Position numbers and translations under genes: made by a program | The notes under the pieces: model-generated | The model's input: the letters and a program-made list of their open reading frames with translations, nothing else | Database searches by the model: none | What the model was told of the DNA's origin: nothing | Origin: Eutreptiella sp. 'Long Island Sound 2002' | Taxonomy: Eukaryota; Euglenozoa; Euglenophyceae; Eutreptiales; Eutreptiaceae | DNA length: 64,000 nt | NCBI GenBank assembly: GCA_964036045.1 | Contig: OZ038382.1 | Location: 152,718,961 to 152,782,960 of the forward strand | Direction of reading: 5' to 3' | Shown: in pieces, positions 24,700-35,148 of the stretch | Numbering within the stretch: position 1 is the stretch's first letter | How the letters are laid out: each line of letters starts with the position of its first letter

Positions 24700-27600
24700 T
24701 TACGGTGCTACAGCAGCAACCAAATGGACCAACACGTCCTTGACATCCAAAGAAATATTCTTTTTCTTCAGGTAGTCCATCCAGACCGTGGTGTACCTCG
24801 GCACAAAACTGCTCGGAGGCTCCCACGAATCCCTGGACGCGGCGAAACCCTTCCAACGGACTTTATAAAGCCTACCCCCAGGCGTCCCCGGGTCCGGCTT
24901 GTCCGCCAGGATCTTCTCGGCGGTGAAGTCGTCGTCCTCACCCTCGTCGTCCGAGTCCACATCGCCGGCCGTGAACTCGAAGGTGACGGGACGTCCGCTG
25001 TGGTCTGGTGCTCGGGGACGGAGCTGGGTGTGATCACGGTCCAGGATCTTGTTATCCCCCACACGAACCGCATACACATCCTGCCCGACCTTCCGCACGA
25101 TTACCCCCGGCACATACCAAGATGCCTGCCGATGCCTGGACAGGACATCCTTGTGGTGCCGCTCCACCCACAGGGTGTCTTGGAGAGCATACTTCTGGAC
25201 CTTCCCCTGCTTGAAGTACTTGGCCCTCTTGTCATGCTCGTCCTGAAGTGCCTTGCACACCTTGGCCGCCGTGTCGTCCCCCTCAGCCATCATGGCACTC
25301 GCATCCCGGGCCACTTTGCCATGGTTCATCCACGGGAGAGTGCGTGACACTCGATCCCGTAGGAACAGGATGCGATGGGGCGACAGTCCAGTGGGCCCCG
25401 GAAGGTCGTGATACGCTTGGAGTACCCTCCACAGCGAATTGTACCAATTCCGGCCCGGTTCGTCGATGTGCAGCTGGCGGAACCTCTCGAACATCTGCCG
25501 CCCGGCCACCTCAGCCCGGCCATTCGACCGGCTGTGGTATGCCACGGTCTTGGCATGCCGAATCCCCATGTGCTTGCACATCGTCTTGAACCACGTCCCC
25601 ACGAATTGACTGCCCCGATCGCTGCAGATGACAGCTGGGATATCGAAAATCGTCAGCCAATGCCTGATCATGGCATTCGCGACGGTCTTGGCCTGCAGCC
25701 CCACTCCATGCTTGTCCTTCTTGTCCTTCTTCTTGGACTTCTTGCCCGGGACTGCCACGATATACCCGCTGTGCCTGTCCACCGCCAGAATGACACAGTC
25801 GTAGGTCTCTCCTTCCACGGTGACCTCAGGCATGGCGAACACATCCATGGCCACAGACCGCATAGGGGCCTCCGGTATAGCTGTATACACCGGGTTGCCC
25901 GCTGTGGAGTGGTTGGGGCTCTTCGTGGCCCGACACACGGCACAGTCGCTGCAGTACCTATCCAGGATGGCATAGTACCCCGGAGGGAACTTGAAACGCC
26001 ACTCCAGGTCCTGCTGCATCTTGTCTCGGCCAGGGTGCATGAGCTGGGCGTTGTGCCAATGGTCAATGAGCTCCTCCACTCGGTTCTCGGGCACCAGCAG
26101 CTTGTCCTTGAGGAACAACTTGTCGCAATCCTCGGTCAAGCCCTCGGGCCATTCGTCGTCCGACGGGGCACTCACGGCATTCCAGTACTTGCTCCAGTGC
26201 TCGGATGCTGCGTAGTCATCCGACCAGTCCTCTGTGAGCACCGACCTGACTAGCTCTACAGGGGCCACCATCCATTGCTCGAGGGTTTCCTCTCGAATAG
26301 CCTGGACTCGGGCGCCCCGGAACTTGGCCAGGTCTGTACGGTTTGCCATCACCACAAAACACTTGACCCCCTCTTGCTCCATGACCTTCTCCATCTCGAT
26401 GATGCGCTTGGCCTCCTTGGTTTCCTCGGCGTCCCCATGGCTGGATATGTCCATCCAAGCCTTGCCAGCGGGGTAGGCCCATCGACTGAGGCAGTCCGCC
26501 ACAGTGTTGTCCTTCCCCGGGACGTATACGACGCTGAGGTCGAACTTGGCGAACGTCTCATGCCATCGGGCCCTCCTTGCCGCCGGTCCCGAGGGGGTGT
26601 CGACATGCTCCTTGTGCCAGCTCTGTAGGGACTGGTGGTCCGTGCAAACCACCACCGGCTGCAGTCCGATGTGGCCAGACCACTTCCTGAGCGCACATAC
26701 AATGGCGTATGTCTCCTTCTCCCTCGCGGTCCATGTTCGGCGTTGGCCCTCGGCCAGGATCCTGCTCCAAAACGCCACGGGATCATGAGTCCCGTCGTCC
26801 CCGACTTGCTCGAGGACTGCCCCCACGGCATAGTCCGAAGCGTCTGTCCGTAGCACGAATCCCTTGTCCGGGCCCACCAGGAACAGCCCCAACTGCCCCA
26901 GGAGTCGCTCCTTCAGACTGTTGAACGCATCTTCAGCCTCCGGGGTCCAGGCAAGCTTCTTCTTGCTCCCCTTCCGGCCATCGAACTTCCCCACCTGCAG
27001 CATCTTGTGCAGCGGCCCCGAGAGTTCTGCATACATCCGGACATAGCCCGAATAGTAATTGCAGAACCCCATGAAGGACCGGAGTTCGCTGATGGTCTGG
27101 GGCTTCTCCCAGTGGTGCAGGGACGCCAGCTTCCCAGGCATGGGACGGCGTTGCCCGTGACCAACCACGTGACCCGCGAACTCCACTTCCTTCACGAAGA
27201 GTGAGGCTTTGGTGGGCTTGCACACCATGTTGTGCTTGTCCAACTCGCTGAGCACTGGGCGCAGATCCTTCTCATGCGCGTCGATGAGCTCGTCCTCAGT
27301 CATGTTCTCCGTGCCGGACCCGATGATGATGTCATCCACGAAGGGATCGGCACAGTCCCGGACAGGACCGAGTAGGTCCCCCATCATGCGCTGGAAAGCG
27401 GCGTTGCCATTCTTGGCGCCCATAGGCACCACTTTCCACTGCATGGGCCCCAGCGGCGTCGACATCGCTGTACAGGGCCTGGAGTCCGGGTGTAGCGGCA
27501 TCTGGTGATAGCCATGTTTCAGGTCTAACACCGTGAAAATCCGCTTCTTCTGTTGTTTTTGGAGGATGGAGTCGATCAGGGGAAGCGAGTACGAGTCGTG

Positions 27601-29736
27601 CTCGGTCTGCTCGTTCAAACCTCTGTAATCAACCACCAACCTCCACTCGCCCTTCTCCTTCTTGGGCACGATGAAGGCTGGGCTGGCCCACTCACTGTCG
27701 GAGGGTTCGATCCATCCCCGCTCAATGAACTCGGCCAACAGCTTCTTCATGGCCTCGGCCCGATCGCCCTGAAGTTGGTACTCCCGATGACGATAGATCT
27801 TCGGGTTCGGCTTCAGCTTGATCTTCGCTGTACCAAACCTCCCGCGATCTGGAGGGTTCTTGTTGGCGACGCCACTGAATAGCCGCGGATAGGCCTTGAT
27901 CAGCCTGTCCTTCAGCTCGGCGACCTTCGGGTTCTCCTGGGCCTCTTCAGCCGCTTGCTTCGGTATAGACACAACCGACCGCACTGCGGTATAGGCCTCT
28001 TCTGGGTCCGATTCCGACTTCTCCTCGTCCGATATGCCGTCTTCATCGTCGTGGGGAGCTCTTCCCACCGATAATCTTCGGAAATTTGCGGCATCGGGCT
28101 GGTGACTGTCGCTATCGGCACCCATTCTTGGAAAATCCCATGTTGGTGGGTCCGACCCAACCGGACCATCGTATTGGTCCGCGATGTGATCCATGACCCT
28201 CGCCACGAACTCGTCCTTCTCGTACTTGCCGGTGACCAACATCTTGTCATCCCACCAATGCGGAGATGTGACCATGGCTCGCCTCTTCTTGGCTGCCACA
28301 CGGTCGTGCATCCCCATCCGCATGTAGTTGACGACGTCGTCGATCTCGGCGTGGGACAGGACGTCAATGCCATCAATAGGCTGATCCGTCCCCTCCTTGG
28401 GCTCAAACATGACCTTCATGGGCACCGCCTCCACCCTACGGATGAATGCTTCATCACCCGTGGGCTGGGCTTGCGCCCCATCCACCAGGAAAGCCTTGGT
28501 ACCCCACGCTTGACCCGGGGAGGGCATTGATACATCCTTGGCGTCGATGAACAGTTCCTCCTCTGGCCCGAATGACATCTCGTTCAGGGTGATGGAGTCC
28601 AGCGTCGACTTGAGACCCTCCAGCGGACATGGGGTGGATCCTATGCCGGTTATGAGCAGGATCCCCTTCGCCCTATCCGCGATGATCTTCTCCACCGTAC
28701 GTCTGGTATTGTCTAGGGAGCCATGCCAATACATGGGTCCCCACTCCTTCAAACCCCAATGCCTGTGCCAGGCTGAGTCTCCTCGATGCCAATGCCTCCT
28801 ACACTTCCGCAGAAGCGGGGCATCCCGGGAAGCGAAGACGTCCGTCTCGGGCGCTTCAGCTCCCAGCGTCTGAATCATCCTGGCATACACCTGCGGCGCC
28901 ATTCCATACTCCGTGAGCTGAACTCCACGGTCTCCTCTGGACTTGGCACCCACAGCTTGCACCGCTTGGACGATCCGATCATCTTCCTCAGCATTCCATT
29001 GGGATGATCCGCATGCATAGTCCGTGGATAGCCATGTTAGGCACTCATCATCCTCCCGGACCAGCGTTGCACGATGGGGAAGGGCTCCAATGGCGTTTGC
29101 CACCATGAAGTCATACCCCATGATCATATCCCAATCAGTAATGTCGGCCACATAGAAGTTCCCGGATAGAGTGCTTCTCTTCGCCTGATCAGGGCAGTTC
29201 AAGCGCTCATGCTCCCAGAATTCCATACTGATAGTGGCCTCATGGGTGCCACCACCCATAATCTCACCGTTGGCGACCTTCAGGCGGACCATTCTCCGGC
29301 TGGGCTGCAGGAATTCCTCCTTGAACAACCCTCTCCGGACCAGGCTCACCTGGGCACCCGTATCCACCAACACATCCACCACCTTCTCCTCTCGTCCGCA
29401 CCGTATTCGCACTTTCAAGTGCAACTGCCGCTCGTCGCCATGAGGTGTATGGACAACTCTCACGGCATGCAGCTCTAGCACGTCCGGGTGCATCAGGACT
29501 TCAAGGGTATGGTCACGGATGGTGTAGATCTTGGGTTGGTCCTGCCCGTCCACGGGGCTCTCCGTGGTCGCTCCTTCCTTCTTGCCATGTCCCGTACCCA
29601 CATGTACTTCCCTTGGCAGGGCGCTCCAGGGGTTGGGAGTGGCGAAGCTCAGTGGTTTTGGCTCTTCTGGAGCCTTCTTCGGCACCCGATGTGCCTTCGC
29701 TTTCTCTGGGATTCCACTGATTTTCGGAGGAGACAC
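24700..29736 (-). CDS. pol: Element C Pol polyprotein
   Basis: 1678 uninterrupted codons. Rough positions: protease DTGA at 125-128; a module resembling the methyltransferase-like domain of A at about 270-375 (TDVFASRDAPLL, then YWHGSLD where A has NPPF); acidic linker to about 600; RT with FTVLDLKHGYHQ and FVDD at 799-802; RNase H with TDASDYAVGAVL near 964; integrase zinc region with H-x-H and CSDCAVC; integrase core with D (AMDVFAMP), D (ICSDRGSQF) and E (GRAEVAGR); and a C-terminal chromodomain (LYKVRWKGF, DSWEPPSSF). The displayed start is GTG; Pol shares gag's frame across one UAG, so it is probably made as a Gag-Pol fusion by readthrough. It is the only complete Pol in the window. Confidence 0.95.
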   Translation of the reverse strand: MSPPKISGIPEKAKAHRVPKKAPEEPKPLSFATPNPWSALPREVHVGTGHGKKEGATTESPVDGQDQPKIYTIRDHTLEVLMHPDVLELHAVRVVHTPHGDERQLHLKVRIRCGREEKVVDVLVDTGAQVSLVRRGLFKEEFLQPSRRMVRLKVANGEIMGGGTHEATISMEFWEHERLNCPDQAKRSTLSGNFYVADITDWDMIMGYDFMVANAIGALPHRATLVREDDECLTWLSTDYACGSSQWNAEEDDRIVQAVQAVGAKSRGDRGVQLTEYGMAPQVYARMIQTLGAEAPETDVFASRDAPLLRKCRRHWHRGDSAWHRHWGLKEWGPMYWHGSLDNTRRTVEKIIADRAKGILLITGIGSTPCPLEGLKSTLDSITLNEMSFGPEEELFIDAKDVSMPSPGQAWGTKAFLVDGAQAQPTGDEAFIRRVEAVPMKVMFEPKEGTDQPIDGIDVLSHAEIDDVVNYMRMGMHDRVAAKKRRAMVTSPHWWDDKMLVTGKYEKDEFVARVMDHIADQYDGPVGSDPPTWDFPRMGADSDSHQPDAANFRRLSVGRAPHDDEDGISDEEKSESDPEEAYTAVRSVVSIPKQAAEEAQENPKVAELKDRLIKAYPRLFSGVANKNPPDRGRFGTAKIKLKPNPKIYRHREYQLQGDRAEAMKKLLAEFIERGWIEPSDSEWASPAFIVPKKEKGEWRLVVDYRGLNEQTEHDSYSLPLIDSILQKQQKKRIFTVLDLKHGYHQMPLHPDSRPCTAMSTPLGPMQWKVVPMGAKNGNAAFQRMMGDLLGPVRDCADPFVDDIIIGSGTENMTEDELIDAHEKDLRPVLSELDKHNMVCKPTKASLFVKEVEFAGHVVGHGQRRPMPGKLASLHHWEKPQTISELRSFMGFCNYYSGYVRMYAELSGPLHKMLQVGKFDGRKGSKKKLAWTPEAEDAFNSLKERLLGQLGLFLVGPDKGFVLRTDASDYAVGAVLEQVGDDGTHDPVAFWSRILAEGQRRTWTAREKETYAIVCALRKWSGHIGLQPVVVCTDHQSLQSWHKEHVDTPSGPAARRARWHETFAKFDLSVVYVPGKDNTVADCLSRWAYPAGKAWMDISSHGDAEETKEAKRIIEMEKVMEQEGVKCFVVMANRTDLAKFRGARVQAIREETLEQWMVAPVELVRSVLTEDWSDDYAASEHWSKYWNAVSAPSDDEWPEGLTEDCDKLFLKDKLLVPENRVEELIDHWHNAQLMHPGRDKMQQDLEWRFKFPPGYYAILDRYCSDCAVCRATKSPNHSTAGNPVYTAIPEAPMRSVAMDVFAMPEVTVEGETYDCVILAVDRHSGYIVAVPGKKSKKKDKKDKHGVGLQAKTVANAMIRHWLTIFDIPAVICSDRGSQFVGTWFKTMCKHMGIRHAKTVAYHSRSNGRAEVAGRQMFERFRQLHIDEPGRNWYNSLWRVLQAYHDLPGPTGLSPHRILFLRDRVSRTLPWMNHGKVARDASAMMAEGDDTAAKVCKALQDEHDKRAKYFKQGKVQKYALQDTLWVERHHKDVLSRHRQASWYVPGVIVRKVGQDVYAVRVGDNKILDRDHTQLRPRAPDHSGRPVTFEFTAGDVDSDDEGEDDDFTAEKILADKPDPGTPGGRLYKVRWKGFAASRDSWEPPSSFVPRYTTVWMDYLKKKNISLDVKDVLVHLVAAVAP

Positions 29737-29769
29737 CTCCGAGGTCCCACTCCCGTGGGGGCTCCTCTA
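29725..29769 (-). promoter_or_regulatory. Candidate UAG readthrough signal between gag and pol of C
   Basis: Gag ends with UAG (29767-29769), followed by AGG AGC. Pol is open in the same frame. On the RNA strand a 5-bp stem (CCCAC/GTGGG, loop GGGA) starts about nine nt after the UAG, and a 6-bp stem (CGGAGG/CCTCCG, loop TGTCT) follows. A structure shortly downstream of UAG is the arrangement used for readthrough by gammaretroviruses; here the function is inferred. Confidence 0.6.
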
Positions 29770-32568
29770 GACTTGGCTTCCCGCAGCCCCTTCCGGCTGC
29801 GATCCGCCAGGACTTTGTCCACCACGTTGCTGGGCTTTGAGTTCCTCCAACGTCCTCAGCATGTCCTCAGCAACCTCCTCGATCGACCTCACTCGTCGGT
29901 CTTGGCCAGGTCCACCACCATAGCCTCTTCCTCCGCCTTTTCCTTGGCCTTTGCCTTGGCCTTTTCCCCCGTCTCCACCCTTCGCCTTCCAATCGGAAAT
30001 CCGCTGCTCCTTGGGCTTCTTCTCGGGGTGGGCGGCGAAGTAGGCCTTCTTGTCCGCCTCATACACCTTGCACTGACGGTGGTCGTGTGCATGGTTGTTT
30101 CCCTTGCCATAACAGACCCAGCACCCGTCGTGCTGAGACCTGTACTCTCGGAACGAGAGCGGTGGGTTCCCGATCCTCCTTGGTCCTTCTCTGTTCTTCC
30201 TGGGTCCCACCTGGCCCCATCTGGACCGATCCTGCCCATGGTTCCTCACGTTGTGCGCCACAAACGCGAAGAAATGGGCCTCCTCGTGATCCTCCCGGGA
30301 CCAGTGATCTTGACCACTTCCACTACCATCCTCCGCAGAGTTGGCCGTGTCCTCCTGGATCTCCCGATGATGGCGGTCTTCTGGGTGGCCTCGTTGTCCA
30401 TGACCATGTCGATCCTGCACGTGGGCCTCGTTCTTTGCATTGAGCTTCAGCTCCACCGTGATGTACTTCACGATCTCGTCAAGGGTCATGCGGGCGAAGA
30501 TGACTTGCATCCTCAGCGGCTCCCCGCGCCTCCACTCCACGTTGTTGAGGCGCAGCAACCTTTGCCCCATGGAGTCTCCAAACACCTCCACATACACGGC
30601 GTTCTTCAGTCCCAACATCCGGTTGGGCTCGCCCAGGTTCCTCCTGAAGAACTCCATGATACCCGCATGGGTATCCTCCGCCGCCATAATCCTCACCGCC
30701 ACGCGCTTCTTCGCCCTCTTCTTCTCCTCGTCCTCCACTCTCCTCTTCCAGTTGCCGGGGAGGACGTCCTTCAGGAGGTGGCGGATCTCGCTGGCCTCGT
30801 TCCAATCCTCCACCAGCTTGAGGCATCTGCGGTACTTCCGCAGATACCGGTTCCACTCCCGGACCCGCAACTCACCGCGGTCCAGCGGCAGCGGAATGGA
30901 CCACAGGTCCTCCAGCTTCTGGTTCGGAGCGTCCACCCGCTCCTCATCCTCCAGCCACTGAAGGCAGGCCTGCTCCGTACGGATCAATCCTTCTCGGATC
31001 TGATCCCGCAGCTCCTCCTTCAGGTCCTGCGCCAGCCGGTGTGGGAATGTCCGGCATACCCACTTATCCCGCGGCGCTCCCCGCATCTCGCCGACGACCT
31101 CCTCGGCGAAGTCCTCCCAGTCCAGGATGAAGTCATCCAGGTTGGACGGATTCCCGTCGTAATAGGGGATTTTGGTTCCCCTGAGGTCGTCAATCCTGAT
31201 GGCATCTCCGACGTCTCCAGCCACCACTCCACCAAGACGGATACCACCTGTGGCCGGGGGGTGTGAGTACACTCCCCGTATATCCCTCTCCTCCATGGAG
31301 TGCGGTCCAGTTGGGCCTGAACCCATGGGGTTTGGAATGCGGGAAGGACTTGCTCCATCGGCCGTCCATATCCCCGTATTGGGGTCCCTCGCCCACAGGT
31401 TTCCGCTTGGATGGCCTCGACCATGTCCGTCGGCGCTTCCCATGGTTCGCCCCTGCATGGTATGGTTCTCGATCTTCTCTTCCACAAAAACCACCATATT
31501 CGTCGTGATCGGTACATCCTGGGCGGCATGGGACATCTGTACCGTCAGGCTCCTCGGGTCTGTGGTTACGTGCCCTTCCCGCATGGACCCAGCCGGTGCC
31601 GTGTGTTCCCCGAGCATTGTGGATTCGCTGAACATGGGAACAAACGGCAGCGCACCCGGGTCAACATGCGGAGGCGCGTATGGTGCCTCTGCAGGGCCGC
31701 CCATGGGTTTCTCCATGGCGCTCCTGAGGGTCTTAACCCGCTCCACCAGCTCTACCGCGGCCGGCTTTGCCGGGAGCTCCGGACCCGAGGCGAGGGGCTG
31801 TCGCTCCTCTAGCCTTTTCAGGCGTCCCGACATGCCCTCCACTAAGTGGAGGAGGCTGTCCACCACCTGCTGCTGCTTCTGCAGGGCCAGCTCCAGATTC
31901 TCCTGGTACCGGGCCTGATCCGCTCGCGGCTCCTCCATGTGGTTCTCCGCGGCCGACTGGTCGTCCAGGATCCCCGCGACGTCCTCCTCTAGACCGTCCT
32001 TGGCGTTGTCCAGGCGGTCAAGGCGATGCACGATGGCGTCCATCCCCATCTTCGGGTACTTGCCCATGAGGAAGGACACGTGCTCGCAGTGGCACGCAGC
32101 GTGCTTTCCGCTGGATTCAGCGCAACCCGCGGTTCCCGGCACCTCAGACTCATCGCCCATGGGCGTATCGCCTATGGCGTCGGTCTCTGGTCCCGTGTGC
32201 CGGGGCACAGGTGCCGTCCGGGCCCTGGCTGGCCTCTCCAAGCCCTCGGCGTCGTGCTGCAGGGCGGGCTCGGGGGCCGTATGCGCCCTGGCGATCGGCG
32301 CGGACATCTCCGGCTCCGAAGGTGGCTCGTAGGCTGTCCGATAGCCCTCGGAGTGCTTCTCGGATTCCCACAGCCTGATCGGGCTGGGGTCCGTGTCCAT
32401 AGCCCCGGCGTCCCTTGCCGCGGACTTGGGTGACCCGCGCTTCCGGTAGCGCCGGGCCCGTCCTCCACTGCTGCCTGAATGGCAAGCCTCATCAGAGTCC
32501 TCCGCGGCGGAGCGGAGGTTGCATGCCTTTCGGCAGCGACGCTCACACATGGAGACCAGGTCCTCCAT
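29767..32568 (-). CDS. gag: Element C Gag
   Basis: I choose the ATG at 32568 (933 codons); the frame is open further upstream to at least 32703. The N-terminal third is charged and low in structure. A probable coiled coil lies around LALQKQQQVVDSLLHLVEGM. The capsid-like gag domain comes next (around YYDGNPSNLDDFILDWEDFA and WNRYLRKYRRCLKLVEDW). The C-terminus has a Cys/His cluster (GCWVCYGKGNNHAHDHRQC), not the standard CCHC knuckle, then a Lys/Gly-rich tail with GKGQGKG repeats suited to RNA binding. It ends at the UAG discussed separately. Confidence 0.92.
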   Translation of the reverse strand: MEDLVSMCERRCRKACNLRSAAEDSDEACHSGSSGGRARRYRKRGSPKSAARDAGAMDTDPSPIRLWESEKHSEGYRTAYEPPSEPEMSAPIARAHTAPEPALQHDAEGLERPARARTAPVPRHTGPETDAIGDTPMGDESEVPGTAGCAESSGKHAACHCEHVSFLMGKYPKMGMDAIVHRLDRLDNAKDGLEEDVAGILDDQSAAENHMEEPRADQARYQENLELALQKQQQVVDSLLHLVEGMSGRLKRLEERQPLASGPELPAKPAAVELVERVKTLRSAMEKPMGGPAEAPYAPPHVDPGALPFVPMFSESTMLGEHTAPAGSMREGHVTTDPRSLTVQMSHAAQDVPITTNMVVFVEEKIENHTMQGRTMGSADGHGRGHPSGNLWARDPNTGIWTADGASPSRIPNPMGSGPTGPHSMEERDIRGVYSHPPATGGIRLGGVVAGDVGDAIRIDDLRGTKIPYYDGNPSNLDDFILDWEDFAEEVVGEMRGAPRDKWVCRTFPHRLAQDLKEELRDQIREGLIRTEQACLQWLEDEERVDAPNQKLEDLWSIPLPLDRGELRVREWNRYLRKYRRCLKLVEDWNEASEIRHLLKDVLPGNWKRRVEDEEKKRAKKRVAVRIMAAEDTHAGIMEFFRRNLGEPNRMLGLKNAVYVEVFGDSMGQRLLRLNNVEWRRGEPLRMQVIFARMTLDEIVKYITVELKLNAKNEAHVQDRHGHGQRGHPEDRHHREIQEDTANSAEDGSGSGQDHWSREDHEEAHFFAFVAHNVRNHGQDRSRWGQVGPRKNREGPRRIGNPPLSFREYRSQHDGCWVCYGKGNNHAHDHRQCKVYEADKKAYFAAHPEKKPKEQRISDWKAKGGDGGKGQGKGQGKGGGRGYGGGPGQDRRVRSIEEVAEDMLRTLEELKAQQRGGQSPGGSQPEGAAGSQV

Positions 32569-32772
32569 GTCACGTCCTCCTCTTCCCGAGTGTCGTTCTT
32601 CTCTTCGGGCTTCAACTTCCGGAGTTCGCCATGCTCTTGAACGTCTCGGTCCTTCTATGGCTCCAATCTCCGGCGTGGTCTCCACGGAGTCCACAATACG
32701 CACCGGGGCGTACTTGGGCAGGGCTCTAAAGGGCCCAAGTCCCCGGGTCGGCGGTTGGTAGGGGCAGCAGGT

Positions 32773-32787
32773 AAGCCTCTGCTACCA
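32773..32787 (-). other. Element C primer-binding site
   Basis: Immediately inside the 5' LTR the minus strand reads TGGTAGCAGAGGCTT. The initial TGG pairs with a tRNA CCA end, as expected for priming minus-strand DNA synthesis. The core GGTAGCAGAG also occurs at the same place in element A. Confidence 0.8.
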
Positions 32788-35144
32788 TAAAGAAGGTCCC
32801 TACCAGGACCGGCCCCCGCTGTGCCCCTTCCGCCTGTAACCCCTGCCGATTTGCTCCTGATCAACGATTGCATTGCTCAAAATCCAAGGTTCCAAATCCA
32901 AAAATATAGAAAATAAAATCCTCCTTCAACCCTGAATAGCAACCAGATCCCACAAATACAGCAATAGCCCAATTCACAATCCAAATCAGGCTGCGGGCTT
33001 CCGTTCAGCACACCGGTATTCCCACGGTGGCGGGCATGTACAAGAATTGCACCAAGGAAGAAAGCCCTGAAATTGGCATATGAACACAAATAAAGCAAAG
33101 TTGGGGAAAGATGGAAACTTATACAATCACAGCCATAGACCCCTCATTCCCTGGACTCAAGACCTTCCCTTGACTCACCAACATGATGCCCTGAACCCAG
33201 TCCAATAAGATGGTTAAATGCCACATGTCAAAAGTCATTACATAAACCCCAAAAATATGTTCACTCCCAACCCTCGAAATTCTAGCCCAATAGGGGAGGT
33301 GGCGTGTCATGGCCTAGAGTGGCACTCAGGACCATGCCCTACCCTGACATAACCTTGGTTGGACTTGGAATCGAATGGGCTCAGAGAAATGACCTATGAG
33401 TTTGAACTCATAGCATGCCAAAAAACTGCCAATTCACACCATATTGGCCATATATCACATATATGCTCAAAATTGAAGTTACCAATTATCCGAAGGCTCA
33501 AAGCATGCATGGAATCGAAGTCTAATATTCATGGAGGATAGAGACCAAAGGTCAATGCCCATGTACATCCCCACTTTACCCTCGAAACCCCTTCGGATAT
33601 GGGCGCCACGCACTGCCCAAGTCAACCCATGATCTTGAGACCAATTCTTGTGATCCTTCGTGCGCCAAGCCAAATGGAGTACGCGATCCGGCATATGGTG
33701 GTGTTCAACTCCAAAGCATATGCCAACATATGAACAACATACCATGGTTTGACTCTCCATAGGCTTCTTGCTGTTTGCCGACCAGGTAAGCACACAAAAT
33801 GCAAAAATGAGCAAAAATTGAGGTCAAAAACATGAAAACATGACCAAATACAAAGTTGTCATGATAGTATATCTCTATGCTCACCCGTGATATCCGCTCA
33901 TGGTTCAATACACAAATGATTGGAACCATTTGCGAACAATTCCCCCACTTGGATCCCCAATCGGGCGCATGGAGATACCTTCGCCACTCATATCTACATG
34001 CCCCATGAAAATGGGAGTGCACTCATAGATCTCTTTGCCAAACATACCATGAGCAATACATACGCGGTAGACTTGGTCTAGCGCTTTGAATTCCACAATT
34101 GAGACATGGGCAAAACCCTTGTCACGTATGGCTCCCCATCTCTTCGGCCACACGAAGATATATAACATGGGCGTGAGCATATCAAGACATATACCATGCA
34201 TATAAAACATACCCTCAAAAGTGGCTCCCACCATGATATGCCATGTCCCTCCATTGGCATAACTTCACGTTAAAAATACGTAGGAACCCAAGGAAAGTAT
34301 CTATGCAACCCCAACACTCATGCGGTACACTCGAAAGTCGCCTTAAGATATTCGGTTGCACGGTCCAAGAGTTATATATCACTTTATACCCTCTTGACCA
34401 TTATCCCTTGCTACATCGGGCATGTGTACACACCAAAGGCGTTTGATGCTTCCTAAATTAAGTTGAGACAAAGGCGCTTGCAACGCAACTTTCCTTATTC
34501 TCTTTCCTCACACTCGCTCGTAGATATGGCCCTTCAAAGTGGTCCCACGATTCATTTTTGTTTCCCTTATATCTCCAAGTCAAATGGGTGGCAAGTATAA
34601 GGGAAACCTGATTCGGGCATAGGGAAAAGAGTATGACCACTCGAAGAAGTCCAAATCAAGTGCGGCGATGTCGAAGTCGAAAATCCGATTTCGACATCGC
34701 AAAAAATTCAGATTAAAATTTCGAGTGCTTATTTAGAAAACTGCGGAAGCAACGAACCCCTTGCTGATGAAATCTGACCCTTCAACGGAGTATCCGCCAA
34801 AATATCTGGAAATAACAGTTAACCAATCGGTTAACGCAAAATCGCGAGCCAACTGACGGTCGCCGATACATTGACCATCAGAACGAAAGGCTGAAAAATT
34901 ACGGAAACATCATGATAATAAAACCCTGTTGATTCCTGATATTCCGATATATAAATCTCCGCTGGCGGCACCTCGGTACTGAATATTGCCGCTCATAGCC
35001 GCAATGACCAAACCTATCACACTATCACATCGGGTTAGGTCAGGTGGATGGGAGAGTATGATATCAGCCAATGGCGGCTTGCCGGCACATAGATACACAC
35101 CCCAAGTGACCCCAAGATGGCCACGGGGGTCCGAACCGGCTTCA
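32788..35144 (-). repeat. Element C 5' LTR
   Basis: Same length as 21949-24305 with about 18 substitutions and no net indel. It lies upstream of the primer-binding site and gag. The outer side is followed by the AGGG target copy at 35145-35148. Confidence 0.93.
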
Positions 35145-35148
35145 AGGG

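Larger units (their letters stand above)
21949..35144 (-). mobile_element. Element C: intact Ty3/gypsy chromovirus-like retrotransposon
   Basis: This 13.2-kb element has 2357-bp LTRs that differ at about 18 sites by eye, and AGGG at 21945-21948 and 35145-35148 as target duplication. On the minus strand it holds a primer-binding site, an uninterrupted gag, an in-frame UAG, an uninterrupted pol, a short 3' region with a polypurine tract, and the 3' LTR. It inserted into B's third ORF; removing it with one AGGG restores that frame. Intact ORFs and nearly identical LTRs point to recent activity. Confidence 0.95.

Noticed and set aside
29488-31266. 592-codon plus-strand frame opposite C gag/pol
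   Set aside because: It is the antisense of a GC3-rich Gag with recognisable motifs and spans the gag-pol boundary without any domain of its own.
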